From NCBI RefSeq assembly GCF_018687815.1, contig NZ_CP061306.1:558001-622000 (forward strand): DNA of 64,000 bases, written 5' to 3'. Below the pieces are notes generated by a model. The model had not been told where the DNA came from and did no database searches. It worked only from the letters and a program-made list of their open reading frames with translations. The translations under genes were made by a program, and so were the position numbers. Source of the DNA: Polynucleobacter sp. JS-JIR-II-b4 (GTDB lineage: Bacteria; Pseudomonadota; Gammaproteobacteria; Burkholderiales; Burkholderiaceae). Of this stretch, positions 11,392-21,353 are shown piece by piece (positions within the stretch are counted from its first letter, which is position 1; every line of letters starts with the position of its first letter).

Positions 11392-12512
11392 TTACTCTTG
11401 CAGCTTTTTTGTTAACCCTGGGCGTGTTGGTTAGCTTTCATGAGTTTGGGCATTTCTTTGCTGCTCGTTGTTGTGGCGTTCGAGTCCTTCGCTTCGCAAT
11501 TGGCTTTGGTAAACCGCTATTTACTTACCATGCCAAAAATAAAACAGAGTGGGTGTTAGCTGCAATTCCATTGGGCGGCTATGTGAAATTACTTGATGGT
11601 CGAGATCGTCAGCAAGTGATTACTGCGGCCGATGAATCTGAGGCGTTTGATAAAAAGCCGCTATGGCAGAGATCATTGATCGTGGCCGCGGGCCCATTAG
11701 CCAATTTCTTTTTAGCGATTGTCTTTTTTGCCCTGATCTATATTTCGGGCGCCCCACAATTACCTGCCGTTTTACAAAATCCCGCTGAAAATTCTGTCGC
11801 TGCCAAGCTGGGGGTAATAGCGGGTGATCGGGTGATTGGCTGGCAGAATTTGGGTTCCGAGGAGGGTGGTGCGCCCCTTTTAGGGGATTTTGACCCTGTA
11901 CCGAGTTGGAATGCCTTGCGCTGGAATTTGATGGATGCACTTACTGGAGAGAGTGGATTCGCTCTAGAACTAGCCACAGCCACTGGTGGAAGCTCAATAA
12001 AGTCCTTTTATTCCAAGGATTTACCCAAAATCAGTCCTAATCAGGATCCGATGTTGGCTCTAGGTATTCTGCCGGTATTAACGCCCTTGGGGCAGTGGCA
12101 GGACCTGAAGTTGGGGCCAATAGATGCGCTCATTTTTGCCTCAAAGAGGGTGCGGGTAATTACCAAGGTTTCTGCAAGGTTAATGGCTGGTTTGTTTACC
12201 GGCAATACCTCCTTAAAACAGCTGGGCGGACCTCTCAGTATTGCGGACATGGCGGGTAAATCAGCTCAGGTAGGGTGGCAGCCATTTTTGGGCTTTTTGG
12301 CGCTTATGAGTATTAGCATTGGTTTGCTGAATTTACTCCCTTTTCCGATACTTGATGGGGGTCAGCTACTGTATGATGCATGGGAGTTGGTAGCCGGTAA
12401 GCGGATTTCGACATCAATGCAGGAGCGGCTCCAAAAAGTGGGCTTTATTTTGCTGATTTCTATGTCATTACTGGCCTTGTTTAACGATTTACAACGCTAT
12501 ATTTCGCCTTGA
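11379..12512 (+). CDS. rseP: Site-2 (intramembrane zinc) protease RseP, short single-PDZ form
   Basis: Cleaves membrane anti-sigma factors and signal peptides within the membrane. HEFGH at residues 21-25 is the zinc motif in the first membrane segment, and FPILDGGQL near the C-terminus supplies the third ligand region. Only one PDZ-like segment is apparent (around [13 protein letters not shown]). At 377 residues it is shorter than the roughly 450-residue E. coli RseP, which has two. The start is TTG at 11379 or TTG at 11388, both overlapping the end of dxr. The position between dxr and bamA is the usual one. Confidence 0.93.
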   Translation: MQALITLAAFLLTLGVLVSFHEFGHFFAARCCGVRVLRFAIGFGKPLFTYHAKNKTEWVLAAIPLGGYVKLLDGRDRQQVITAADESEAFDKKPLWQRSLIVAAGPLANFFLAIVFFALIYISGAPQLPAVLQNPAENSVAAKLGVIAGDRVIGWQNLGSEEGGAPLLGDFDPVPSWNALRWNLMDALTGESGFALELATATGGSSIKSFYSKDLPKISPNQDPMLALGILPVLTPLGQWQDLKLGPIDALIFASKRVRVITKVSARLMAGLFTGNTSLKQLGGPLSIADMAGKSAQVGWQPFLGFLALMSISIGLLNLLPFPILDGGQLLYDAWELVAGKRISTSMQERLQKVGFILLISMSLLALFNDLQRYISP

Positions 12513-14857
12513 ATCCTCTGACACATTCTTTCCGTATTTTTGCCCGTTTCATTACCCTTCTCTTGGTATTTTCTGCGCTTGGGTTGAGTTTGAATGCTTC
12601 TGCGGCCGAGTCTTTTGTAGTGAAAGATATTCGTGTTGAAGGTTTGCAGCGTGTAGAGCCTGGAACGGTATTTAGTTATTTACCTGTTCAAGTAGGCGAC
12701 ACCTTTAATGAAGAAAAGGGTGCGGAATCGATTAAGGCCTTGTATAGCACTGGGTTCTTCAGGGACGTGCAAATCCAAGAGCAGGGCAATGTTCTTATTG
12801 TGATTGTGGAAGAGCGCCCAACGATCTCTCGTATTGAGTTTACTGGGATGAAAGAGTTTGATCCTGAGGTTGTTCGCAAGTCCTTAAAAACAGTGGGCGT
12901 TGCTGAAGCGCGTTTTTATGACAAAGCACTCATTGATAAAGCAGAGCAAGAATTAAAGCGTCAATACGTTGGTAAGGGTATGTATGCAGCGGAGGTTGTT
13001 GCTACAGTGACCCCGGTTGAGCGCAACCAGGTAGCCGTCTATTTCAATATCGACGAGGGCCCTGTTGCTAAAATTCAAGAGATTAATTTCATTGGCAACG
13101 AAGTGTTCAGTGAAGGTACTTTAAAAAGCGAGATGCAGTTAAAAACTGGAGGTTGGCTATCTTGGTACAGTAAAGACAATCTTTATTCAAAGCAAAAACT
13201 CACTGCCGACTTAGAGTCCATTCGATCTTATTATCTCAATCGTGGTTATCTTGAGTTTGTGATTGAGTCCACTCAAGTATCGATTACCCCTGATAAAAAG
13301 GGTATCTACCTCACCATTAGCATTCGCGAAGGTAAAAAATTCACCGTCAAGGATGTGCGTTTAGCAGGTGAAACCTTAGGTAAAGAAGCTGAGTTAATGC
13401 AGTTGATTGTGTTGAAGCCTGGAGACACTTTCTCATCAGCGCGCTTGACTGAAAGCACCAAGGCAATTGCTGAGGTCCTGGGTTCTTATGGTTACGCATT
13501 TGCAACGATTAACCCTCAGCCAGATATCCGTCGTGACATAGCTGAGGTGGACCTTACCTTGGTTGTAGATCCTGGCCGTCGTATTTATGTGCGCCAAGTA
13601 GCTATTTCTGGAAATGCAAAAACTCGCGATATGGTGATTCGCCGCGAAATACGCCAGTTTGAAAGCTCTTGGTTTGATAGTGACAAGATCGATTTATCTA
13701 AAAAGCGTTTAGGTCGCTTGGGTTACTTTACTGAGACTGACATCACTACAGAGGATGTCCCTGGATCTCCTGACCAGGTTGATGTCAATGTCAAAGTAGC
13801 TGAGAAGCCAACAGGAGCAATTACCGTTGGTGCAGGTTTCTCCTCAACCGAGAAGTTGATTTTGTCTGCAGGTATTAATCAAGACAATGCCTTTGGTACC
13901 GGTACATCCGTTGGATTAAATGCCTCTCTCGGTAAGATCACTCAAAATCTAACCCTCTCTAACTATGACCCATACTTCACTGAAGATGGCATTAGTCGCT
14001 ACACCGATCTGTACTATCGATCATCTAAGCCTTTGTACTACGCTGGCGACCCTGATTATCAGATCAAGTCTGTTGGATCGAATATTAAATTTGGTGTGCC
14101 GTATACAGAAGTGGATAGAGTATTTTTTGGAACCGGTCTAGAGGCCTTTCAAATTAAAACTTCTGTAAATACTCCAATACCATATCTAAATTATGCGATG
14201 AGTTATGGGGTGCCTTCACCAGGTTACCCTGGTACCGCAACAACTTATAACGTTCCTATAACTGTTGGTTGGGCGCGTGATGGTCGCGATAGCTCATTAA
14301 TTCCTTCAACAGGTTCTTTGGAGCAACTCTCAGGCGAAGTTGGAACTCCTGTTGGAGATCTCACTTTTTACCGTATTTATGGCCAGTATCAGAAATACCA
14401 TTCCTTTTCAAAAGGCAATATTTTGTCCTTTAATGGTGAGGTTGGTTATGGGCAGGCGTATGGCAACAATCCATTTCCAATTACTAAAAACTACTATGTA
14501 GGCGGTATTGGTTCCGTACGCGGTTATTCTCCTGGCTCTTTGGGTCCGCAGTACTACAACACATATATTGGCGCTTACCAGCCAACAGGCGGACAGTCTA
14601 AGATTGTTAGTAACGTGGAATACACCTTCCCCGTACCTGGCTCTGGGGTGGATAAAACCCTTCGCCTATTCACCTTCGTGGACGGCGGTAATGCATTTGG
14701 GCAAAACATCAATTTAGTTTTGAGATACTCCTACGGATTGGGTTTATCATGGATATCACCGCTTGGGCCATTGAAATTCAGCTATGGTATTCCGTATAAG
14801 TCACAACCAACGGACAATATCCAGCGTTTGCAGTTCCAAGTGGGCACGTCGTTTTAA
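12509..14857 (+). CDS. bamA: Outer membrane protein assembly factor BamA
   Basis: Inserts beta-barrel proteins into the outer membrane. The 782-residue precursor has a signal peptide (about residues 1-32, ending in NASAAES), five POTRA domains (to about residue 430) and an Omp85 barrel. The loop-6 motif appears as VRGYSPGSLGP, and the protein ends in a C-terminal Phe as barrel proteins do. The start is TTG, sharing the TTGA overlap with the rseP stop, so translation is probably coupled. Confidence 0.97.
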   Translation: MNPLTHSFRIFARFITLLLVFSALGLSLNASAAESFVVKDIRVEGLQRVEPGTVFSYLPVQVGDTFNEEKGAESIKALYSTGFFRDVQIQEQGNVLIVIVEERPTISRIEFTGMKEFDPEVVRKSLKTVGVAEARFYDKALIDKAEQELKRQYVGKGMYAAEVVATVTPVERNQVAVYFNIDEGPVAKIQEINFIGNEVFSEGTLKSEMQLKTGGWLSWYSKDNLYSKQKLTADLESIRSYYLNRGYLEFVIESTQVSITPDKKGIYLTISIREGKKFTVKDVRLAGETLGKEAELMQLIVLKPGDTFSSARLTESTKAIAEVLGSYGYAFATINPQPDIRRDIAEVDLTLVVDPGRRIYVRQVAISGNAKTRDMVIRREIRQFESSWFDSDKIDLSKKRLGRLGYFTETDITTEDVPGSPDQVDVNVKVAEKPTGAITVGAGFSSTEKLILSAGINQDNAFGTGTSVGLNASLGKITQNLTLSNYDPYFTEDGISRYTDLYYRSSKPLYYAGDPDYQIKSVGSNIKFGVPYTEVDRVFFGTGLEAFQIKTSVNTPIPYLNYAMSYGVPSPGYPGTATTYNVPITVGWARDGRDSSLIPSTGSLEQLSGEVGTPVGDLTFYRIYGQYQKYHSFSKGNILSFNGEVGYGQAYGNNPFPITKNYYVGGIGSVRGYSPGSLGPQYYNTYIGAYQPTGGQSKIVSNVEYTFPVPGSGVDKTLRLFTFVDGGNAFGQNINLVLRYSYGLGLSWISPLGPLKFSYGIPYKSQPTDNIQRLQFQVGTSF

Positions 14858-14875
14858 TTGTTTAAGGAAAGTTTT

Positions 14876-15403
14876 ATGAAGCTTTATCAATCTACTAAAT
14901 GGATTCGAGTTGGCCTGATTGCTGCTATGACAGTAATCGCAACTCCTCAAGTTTTTGCTCAAGATGCAGGAACGCGCGTTGCAGTTGTGAACTCTGAGAA
15001 AGTCTTCAATGAGTCCAACTTAGCAAAAGCAATGCAAACTCGCTTGCAGAACGAATTTACTAAGCGCCAAAACGATTTGCGTGACAGCGCTCAAAAAATT
15101 AAATCTGCTGCTGAAAAGTTAGATCGTGATGCTGCCGTGATGAACGAAGCTGAGCGTGTTCGTCGCCAACGTGAGTTGGCTGATCAAGATCGTGAACTGC
15201 AACGTAAGCAACGCGAATTTACTGAAGATCTCAATCAGCGTACTTTCGAAGAGCGCGCCAAGATTGCAGAGAAAGCAAATGCAGTGTTGAAGCAAATTGC
15301 AGAACAAAGAAAAATTGATGTCATTGTTCAAGAAGCAGCTTATGTCAGCCCTAAGGCAGATGTAACCGATGACGTTATCAAGGCTTTAAATAGCCAGAAG
15401 TAA
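14876..15403 (+). CDS. skp: Periplasmic chaperone Skp/OmpH family
   Basis: Holds unfolded outer-membrane proteins in the periplasm on their way to BamA. The ATG at 14876 is preferred over an earlier in-frame TTG because AAGGAAA lies at a good distance and it gives a clean signal peptide ending VFAQ. The mature part is a long charged coiled coil rich in Arg, Gln and Glu, as expected for the tentacle helices. It gives 175 residues and lies 18 bases after bamA. Confidence 0.93.
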   Translation: MKLYQSTKWIRVGLIAAMTVIATPQVFAQDAGTRVAVVNSEKVFNESNLAKAMQTRLQNEFTKRQNDLRDSAQKIKSAAEKLDRDAAVMNEAERVRRQRELADQDRELQRKQREFTEDLNQRTFEERAKIAEKANAVLKQIAEQRKIDVIVQEAAYVSPKADVTDDVIKALNSQK

Positions 15404-15408
15404 GCTTT

Positions 15409-16476
15409 ATGCCGACCGCCATTGAGCTGGCCGAACAGTTTCAAGCAAGCTTGGTGGGGGAGGCCTCCCACGGATTTACTGGCCTCGCTCCTTTGGAGCG
15501 AGCGCAGCCAGATCAGATCTCCTTCCTTTCCAATCCGCTTTATAGACAGCAAGCTAGTGATAGCGCTGCTGGAGCATTGATTGTCAGCAAGTCTGATTTA
15601 GAGTTTTTGCAGGCAAATCCTAGTGCACATTCCGCAAAGCGGGTGTACTTTGTTTCTAAAAATCCATACGCTACTTTTGCCAGAATGGCGCAACACTTTG
15701 CAAAAGCTAGTAGCCCAAGCTACATACCTGGAATGCATCCCAGTGCAGTAATTGATTCCACTGCGAGCGTTCCATCCTCCTGTCACATTGGTCCATTTGT
15801 GCAAATTGGTGCTGGTGTAAAGCTCGGTGAGCGCGTAACTGTTTTAGGAAACTCCAGCATTGCCGGGGGTAGTGTTATTGCAAGTGATACGCTGATCTAT
15901 CCATCTGTTTCTATTTATTACAACACTCAGATTGGTGAGCGTTGCATTATTCATAGCGGCGCTGTCATCGGTGCCGATGGCTTTGGTTTTGCTCCAGACT
16001 TTTCTGCCACAGGTGGGGAGTGGGTCAAGATTCCCCAGACGGGGCGAGTAGTTATTGGCAATGATGTGGAGATTGGCGCCTCAACCACGATTGATCGTGG
16101 TGCAATGAGTGACACGGTTATAGGCACAGGAACGAAAATTGATAACCAGGTGCAAATAGCGCATAACGTTGTGATTGGTAATTGCTGCGTTGTTGCTGGA
16201 TGTGCTGCTATATCTGGCAGCACTAAAATTGGCAATTTCTGCATCATTGGCGGCGCAGCTAACTTTGCGGGCCATCTCACGATTGCCGATAGAACAACGG
16301 TTTCTGGTAATACTTCTATTATTCGCTCTATTACAGAGCCTGGGCAGCATTTCACAGGCGTTTATCCATCAATGCTCCACGGCGCCTGGGAGAAAAATGC
16401 TGCCATTTTGCGTGGGCTAGATAAAATACGTCAGCGCTTGCGCTTGTTAGATAAAAACAAAACTACAGAGTCTTGA
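15409..16476 (+). CDS. lpxD: UDP-3-O-(3-hydroxyacyl)glucosamine N-acyltransferase
   Basis: Adds the second acyl chain in lipid A synthesis. The 355-residue protein has an N-terminal uridine-binding domain and then a left-handed beta helix of hexapeptide repeats (from about residue 110). [10 protein letters not shown] contains the catalytic His region. It starts five bases after skp. A stem-loop straddles its stop codon. Confidence 0.96.
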   Translation: MPTAIELAEQFQASLVGEASHGFTGLAPLERAQPDQISFLSNPLYRQQASDSAAGALIVSKSDLEFLQANPSAHSAKRVYFVSKNPYATFARMAQHFAKASSPSYIPGMHPSAVIDSTASVPSSCHIGPFVQIGAGVKLGERVTVLGNSSIAGGSVIASDTLIYPSVSIYYNTQIGERCIIHSGAVIGADGFGFAPDFSATGGEWVKIPQTGRVVIGNDVEIGASTTIDRGAMSDTVIGTGTKIDNQVQIAHNVVIGNCCVVAGCAAISGSTKIGNFCIIGGAANFAGHLTIADRTTVSGNTSIIRSITEPGQHFTGVYPSMLHGAWEKNAAILRGLDKIRQRLRLLDKNKTTES

Positions 16477-16486
16477 GATTCTGTAG
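16463..16486 (+). repeat. Stem-loop with the lpxD stop codon in its loop
   Basis: CTACAGAGTC pairs with the segment ending TTCTGTAG over ten positions (one G-U pair), leaving a TTGA tetraloop (16473-16476). The loop contains the TGA stop of lpxD. No U-tract follows. It may be an RNA processing or stability element between lpxD and fabZ. Confidence 0.5.
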
Positions 16487-16522
16487 AGCCAAAATTAATA
16501 TTTACTTTTCAGCGGGTCATTT

Positions 16523-16972
16523 ATGAGCACACCAATCGCAATCGACATCAATAAGATTCTTCAATTGCTACCGCATCGCTACCCATTCCTATTGGTAGAT
16601 CGCGTATTAGAAATTACTCCGCGTGAAAGCATCACCGCATTAAAAAACGTCACCATGAATGAGCCTTTCTTTCAGGGGCATTTCCCCGATTTCCCAGTAA
16701 TGCCTGGTGTGTTAATTATTGAGGCTTTAGCTCAAACGGCTGCTTTGCTAACATTCTCTGAAGAACGCGCAGAAGATGCAATCTATTACTTTGCCGGTAT
16801 TGATGGTGCGCGCTTTAAAAAGCCCGTATTGCCCGGAGATCAACTTATCATGACTGCAAAGTTAGAGCGTGAGCGTGCAGGTATTTATAAGTTTTCAGTA
16901 CACGCAACTGTTGATGGTGAGCTTGCTGCAGAGGCTAATATTACTTGTGCAGTTCGTTCGAAAGGCGCGTAA
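16523..16972 (+). CDS. fabZ: 3-hydroxyacyl-[acyl-carrier-protein] dehydratase FabZ
   Basis: Dehydrates 3-hydroxyacyl-ACP in fatty acid elongation, competing with LpxA/LpxD for the same substrate pool. The 149-residue hot-dog-fold protein has [14 protein letters not shown] and the catalytic segment [20 protein letters not shown]. Its TAA overlaps the lpxA ATG by one base, placing it inside the lipid A operon. Confidence 0.97.
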   Translation: MSTPIAIDINKILQLLPHRYPFLLVDRVLEITPRESITALKNVTMNEPFFQGHFPDFPVMPGVLIIEALAQTAALLTFSEERAEDAIYYFAGIDGARFKKPVLPGDQLIMTAKLERERAGIYKFSVHATVDGELAAEANITCAVRSKGA

Positions 16973-17769
16973 TGACTCGGATTCATGCAACTGCTGTAGT
17001 AGACAGTAAGGCTGAGCTGGCTGGCGATGTTGAGGTTGGCCCGTATTCCGTCATTGGTCCTAACGTGAAGATTGGCGCTGGTACTAAAGTAGGCTCTCAT
17101 ACAGTGATTGAGGGTTACACCACAATCGGCGCGCAAAATAGCTTTGCCCACTTTGCAGCTATTGGTGGTCCTCCGCAGGATATGAAATACCGTGGCGAGC
17201 CAACCCAGTTGATTATTGGCGATCGCAATACTGTGCGTGAGTTCACGACGATTCATACTGGTACATCACAAGACGAAGGCATCACTCGCATCGGTAACGA
17301 TAACTGGATCATGGCCTATGTTCACATTGCTCACGACTGCCAGGTTGGTAATCACACGATCTTTTCAAGCAATGCGCAAATCGCTGGCCATGTTCAGGTT
17401 GAAGATTGGGCCATCATGGGCGGCATGTCTGGCGTACATCAGTTCGTTCGCATTGGTCAACATGCCATGCTGGGTGGTGCATCCGCTTTAGTGCAAGATA
17501 TTCCTCCATTTGTGATTGCTGCGGGTGATAAGGCTTCTCCTCATGGTATCAACGTTGAGGGTTTAAAGCGCCGCGGTTTCTCAAGCGAAACGATCTCTGC
17601 CTTACGTCAAGCCTATAAAGTGCTTTATAAGGATGGCCTGAGTTTTGAAGATGCGAAAGTAGAGATTCAGAAAATGGTTGTAGCTTCAGCGGCAGATGCA
17701 GCTACTGCTGAGAGGCTCGCGCAGTTCCATGACTTTATTGCCGCCTCTACACGCGGCATTATTCGGTAA
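16972..17769 (+). CDS. lpxA: UDP-N-acetylglucosamine acyltransferase
   Basis: First step of lipid A synthesis. The start is set at the ATG at 16972 that overlaps the fabZ stop, giving 265 residues beginning [11 protein letters not shown], the normal N-terminus. Left-handed beta-helix hexapeptide repeats fill the first two-thirds. [15 protein letters not shown] holds the catalytic His, and a helical C-terminal domain follows. lpxB follows directly. Confidence 0.97.
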   Translation: MTRIHATAVVDSKAELAGDVEVGPYSVIGPNVKIGAGTKVGSHTVIEGYTTIGAQNSFAHFAAIGGPPQDMKYRGEPTQLIIGDRNTVREFTTIHTGTSQDEGITRIGNDNWIMAYVHIAHDCQVGNHTIFSSNAQIAGHVQVEDWAIMGGMSGVHQFVRIGQHAMLGGASALVQDIPPFVIAAGDKASPHGINVEGLKRRGFSSETISALRQAYKVLYKDGLSFEDAKVEIQKMVVASAADAATAERLAQFHDFIAASTRGIIR

Positions 17770-17779
17770 CGGAATTACT

Positions 17780-18985
17780 TTGCCAAAGTTAGCTTGTGTA
17801 GCTGGCGAACCTTCTGGCGATCTATTAGCAGCGCCAGTTCTTAGTGCGCTAAATCAAATTCCGGACATGGCTGGCCTTGAGGTTTATGGCATTGGCGGTC
17901 CTCGCATGCAAGCCGAGGGTATGCGCTCTGATTGGCCCATGGAAACCTTAAGTGTGCGAGGTTATGTAGAGGCTTTTAAGCAGCTTCCAGCTATTCTGAA
18001 ACTGCGTAAAGAACTGATTCAAAACCTCCTGAATGAGGGTCGCCCAGACGTTTATCTGGGTATTGATGCCCCGGATTTTAATTTGGGTGTCGAACTGCAA
18101 TTACGCAAAGCAGGTATCCCCACTTTGCATTTAGTCTCGCCTTCTATTTGGGCATGGCGAGCAGGACGCATCAAGAAGATCTCCCAAGCAGTGGAGCGCA
18201 TGCTTTGTATCTTCCCTTTTGAAACGGAGATCTATGACAGAGCTGGTGTGGCATCTACTTATGTTGGTCATCCACTGGCTAGTGAAATTCCGCTTGAACC
18301 TAATATTGAGCAAGCGCGAGAAAAATTAAGTAAACACCTCAAAATTCCTACTACCTCCCTTGAAGGATTGGTAATTGCTGTCTTACCTGGAAGCCGTGGA
18401 TCAGAGATTGAGCTCATAGCCCCCGTCTTTTTTGAAACCATGCAGATCCTATCGGAGAGATTAAAAGGTCAGAAGCTTCACTTTTTAATTCCAGTAGCGA
18501 CACCACGATTACGTGAGCCTCTTGAGCAGCTTTTACTTAAGACAAAAAACACTAATCCAGATATCCAGATTCATCTGCTGGATGGCATGGCTGATGAAGT
18601 GCTAGAAGCATCGGATGTTGTACTAATTGCAAGTGGTACAGCCACTTTGCAAGCTGCCCTATGGAAAAAGCCGATGGTGATTTCTTATAAGGTGCCTTGG
18701 CTAACCGCTCAAATTATGAAACGCCAAGGCTACATGCCCTATGTAGGTTTGCCAAACATCTTATGCGGCGAGTTTGTTGTACCCGAACTCCTGCAAGATG
18801 ATGCCACTCCAGAAAAATTGGCTAATGCCGTGCAAGCCTGGTTAGAGCATCCAGCTAAAGTTGCCAAACTCAAAGAACGCTTTGCGCAGATGCATGAAAC
18901 TTTGCGTCGTCCTACGGGTTTATTAGTTGCGCAGGCGATAGCTCAGACGATCGCCAATAATCGCAAGAAGCAAGTAAGCGTATGA
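17780..18985 (+). CDS. lpxB: Lipid-A-disaccharide synthase
   Basis: GT19 glycosyltransferase joining UDP-2,3-diacylglucosamine and lipid X. The conserved N-terminus [15 protein letters not shown] begins just after TTG 17780, so I chose that start (about 401 residues). An in-frame ATG at 17729 inside lpxA is an alternative and would add 17 residues. Other signatures are [14 protein letters not shown] and VLPGSRGSE. Its stop overlaps the rnhB ATG by four bases. Confidence 0.94.
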   Translation: MPKLACVAGEPSGDLLAAPVLSALNQIPDMAGLEVYGIGGPRMQAEGMRSDWPMETLSVRGYVEAFKQLPAILKLRKELIQNLLNEGRPDVYLGIDAPDFNLGVELQLRKAGIPTLHLVSPSIWAWRAGRIKKISQAVERMLCIFPFETEIYDRAGVASTYVGHPLASEIPLEPNIEQAREKLSKHLKIPTTSLEGLVIAVLPGSRGSEIELIAPVFFETMQILSERLKGQKLHFLIPVATPRLREPLEQLLLKTKNTNPDIQIHLLDGMADEVLEASDVVLIASGTATLQAALWKKPMVISYKVPWLTAQIMKRQGYMPYVGLPNILCGEFVVPELLQDDATPEKLANAVQAWLEHPAKVAKLKERFAQMHETLRRPTGLLVAQAIAQTIANNRKKQVSV

Positions 18986-19575
18986 GTCTCATTTGGGTTT
19001 GCGGCGTAGATGAAGCAGGGCGTGGACCGTTGGTTGGTGCAGTGGTTGCTGGTGCCGTAGTGCTTGATCCCAATAATCCAATTGAAGGTTTAAAAGATTC
19101 TAAGAAGTTAACTGCTGTTCGTCGTGAATATCTCTACGAGCAGATTAAGGAAAAGGCAAAAGCCTGGGGCGTTGGCGAAGCCAGTCCAGCTGAGATTGAC
19201 GAGATTAATATTTTGCAGGCTACGATGCTGGCAATGCGCAGGGCAATTGAAGATCTCACCACTCGCTTAGGCACTTGGCCTGATAAAGCATTGATTGATG
19301 GTAATCGTTGCCCGGAGTTACCAATTGCTGCAGAAGCAATTGTGAAGGGTGATGATAAGGAGCCTGCAATATCAGCGGCATCGATAGTTGCCAAAGTCAC
19401 GCGTGACCGCCAAATGCAAATATTGCATGAGCGCCATCCAGAATATGGATTTGCGCAACATATGGGTTATCCAACGGAAGCCCATTTTGCTGCACTTAAA
19501 CAATACGGCGCATGCGATCAACACAGAAGAAGCTTTTCACCAGTGCGCAAAGTTCTAGAAAATCAAAACCACTAA
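18982..19575 (+). CDS. rnhB: Ribonuclease HII
   Basis: Cleaves RNA in RNA-DNA hybrids and single embedded ribonucleotides. The 197-residue sequence has [20 protein letters not shown] with the catalytic Asp-Glu pair, LKDSKKLT, and [11 protein letters not shown] with [14 protein letters not shown] near the C-terminus. It overlaps lpxB by four bases. Confidence 0.97.
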   Translation: MSLIWVCGVDEAGRGPLVGAVVAGAVVLDPNNPIEGLKDSKKLTAVRREYLYEQIKEKAKAWGVGEASPAEIDEINILQATMLAMRRAIEDLTTRLGTWPDKALIDGNRCPELPIAAEAIVKGDDKEPAISAASIVAKVTRDRQMQILHERHPEYGFAQHMGYPTEAHFAALKQYGACDQHRRSFSPVRKVLENQNH

Positions 19576-19578
19576 TCT

Positions 19579-20403
19579 ATGAACTTCGATCTCATCACCT
19601 CCAAAGAGAATCCTTTGTTTAAAGAGATTCGTAACCTACAGGCCACTGGATCTAAGGGGCAGAAGGCTAGGCTCGCTAGCGGCCAAGCATTATTGGAAGG
19701 TATTCATCTGGTTCAGACTTGGGTGGGTGATCCAGCCTTAAAGACATTGCTTACTTCAGAAATTGGTTTGAAGAATGCTGAAATCTCACAAGCCGTCTAC
19801 GAACATCTCGAGATCTGTCCGGAAACTAAGGTAGTTCAGTTAGATAGTGTTCTCTGGGACTTGCTTTCTGATTTAGTGAATGCACCACATATTGCTGGTT
19901 TACTTGATCTTCCAAAATCTACGCTCGCAACGCCTCAATCCATTGCAAGCTTTGATGGTGACGTGGTGATACTGGACCGGGTACAAGATGCGGGTAACGT
20001 TGGCTCTATTCTGCGCACAGCAGCCGCTGCAGGCTTTACCCAAGTCATCGCTTTATCAGGCTGCGCCCATCTGTGGTCCACAAAAGTATTGCGCGCAGGT
20101 ATGGGGGCTCACAAGCTGCTAGATTTATATGAAGGCTGGTCTAACCAGCAATTACTGAGTGCAGTCACGGCCCCGCTATTGGCAGCCACAGCAGACGCAG
20201 AACATGACCTCTACTCCCTGAAAAAAGACTTACTCCACCCAGTCGCCTGGGTAATGGGGAGCGAAGGGCAGGGCGTATCAGACGATTTGCTTGCTCAAGC
20301 CAAAGGAGTATCAATCCCGATTGATCCAAGAGTGGAATCTCTGAATGTTTCTACTGCAGCAGCGGTATGTCTATTTGAGACCCTGCGGATTAGGCGTACT
20401 TAA
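19579..20403 (+). CDS. SpoU/TrmH-family RNA 2'-O-methyltransferase
   Basis: SPOUT-class methyltransferase, probably acting on rRNA or tRNA ribose; the exact target is not readable. The 274-residue protein has an N-terminal substrate-binding domain and the three SpoU motifs NVGSILRTAAAAGF, VMGSEGQGVSDDLL and SLNVSTAAAVCLFETLR. It starts four bases after rnhB and is the last gene of the plus-strand run, converging on ppsR. Confidence 0.92.
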   Translation: MNFDLITSKENPLFKEIRNLQATGSKGQKARLASGQALLEGIHLVQTWVGDPALKTLLTSEIGLKNAEISQAVYEHLEICPETKVVQLDSVLWDLLSDLVNAPHIAGLLDLPKSTLATPQSIASFDGDVVILDRVQDAGNVGSILRTAAAAGFTQVIALSGCAHLWSTKVLRAGMGAHKLLDLYEGWSNQQLLSAVTAPLLAATADAEHDLYSLKKDLLHPVAWVMGSEGQGVSDDLLAQAKGVSIPIDPRVESLNVSTAAAVCLFETLRIRRT

Positions 20404-20419
20404 ATCATGGGATTAAAAC

Positions 20420-21247
20420 TTACCCCAGTATTGTTTTATCTGACTTGATTGCCTGCAGCACAGTAGTTGCAATCTCTTCAATGGATTTGCTGGTAGTAAG
20501 CACCCAAGGGATGGATTGCTTTTTCATCATTGCCGTTGCTTCATTGATTTCATAGCGACAGTTTTCTAACTTGGCGTAATTGCTACCGGGTCTGCGTTCA
20601 TTGCGAATCTCCGAGAGTCTTTCAGCATCAATCATCAGGCCAAAGATTTTTTGGCGATATGGGACTAAATCCTTCGGAAGTTGTCCTCGTTCGAAATCTT
20701 CCGGTATCAGGGGGTAGTTAGCCGCCTTGAGTCCATATTGCATTGCCAGGTAGAGGCTGGTTGGCGTTTTGCCCACCCGGGAGATGCCAATCAGAATGAC
20801 ATCGGCTTCAGCCAGGTTTTGATTGGACTGGCCATCGTCATGGGCCAGGGAATAGTTGATGGCCTCAATCCGGTTCTTGTAGGCCTCGGTATCGGCATTA
20901 TGGTGAAGGCGGTTCATGGCATGGGTGGATTTCATGCCTAAGGCCTCTTCCAGAGGGGCTACAAAGGTCTGGAACATGTCCAAAATCAGCCCATTCGCCT
21001 TGGCCACGATTGCATTGAGCTCAGAGTTCACCAAAGTAGTGAAAACGATGGGTTGCACCCCATATTTAGCAGCCGCCTGATTGACGCTGCTTACGGCATC
21101 GTGGGCCTTATCCACACTATCCACAAAAGGCACCCGAATATGCTTAAAAGTGGCCTCAAATTGGGCCAAAATCGACTGACTGAAGTTCTCGGCAGTAATG
21201 CCGGTGCCGTCAGAGACAATAAAAACAATGCGGGTTTCGTTAGACAT
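20420..21247 (-). CDS. ppsR: Phosphoenolpyruvate synthase regulatory protein (DUF299 kinase/pyrophosphorylase)
   Basis: Bifunctional enzyme that inactivates PEP synthase by ADP-dependent threonine phosphorylation and reactivates it by phosphate-dependent removal. The 275-residue protein begins with the family's IVFIVSDGTGITAENF and has the P-loop GISRVGKTPTSLYLA. It is divergent from ppsA, its known target, which supports the assignment. Confidence 0.95.
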   Translation of the reverse strand: MSNETRIVFIVSDGTGITAENFSQSILAQFEATFKHIRVPFVDSVDKAHDAVSSVNQAAAKYGVQPIVFTTLVNSELNAIVAKANGLILDMFQTFVAPLEEALGMKSTHAMNRLHHNADTEAYKNRIEAINYSLAHDDGQSNQNLAEADVILIGISRVGKTPTSLYLAMQYGLKAANYPLIPEDFERGQLPKDLVPYRQKIFGLMIDAERLSEIRNERRPGSNYAKLENCRYEINEATAMMKKQSIPWVLTTSKSIEEIATTVLQAIKSDKTILG

Positions 21248-21276
21248 GGATTTGGCTTAAAAGTCAGGGTCAGCAC

Positions 21277-21282
21277 TACAAT
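21277..21282 (+). promoter_or_regulatory. Possible -10 box of ppsA
   Basis: TACAAT lies in the 106-base gap between ppsR and ppsA, 72 bases before the ppsA ATG. The best -35 (TTGGCT, 21252-21257) has a 19-base spacer, so this is weak. Confidence 0.25.
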
Positions 21283-21353
21283 AGAATCATATTAAAGCAT
21301 GCCCTCTTTAGGGTGGCCGCTACACCAGTTTCCTTATCTTTTGAGAGTATTTT

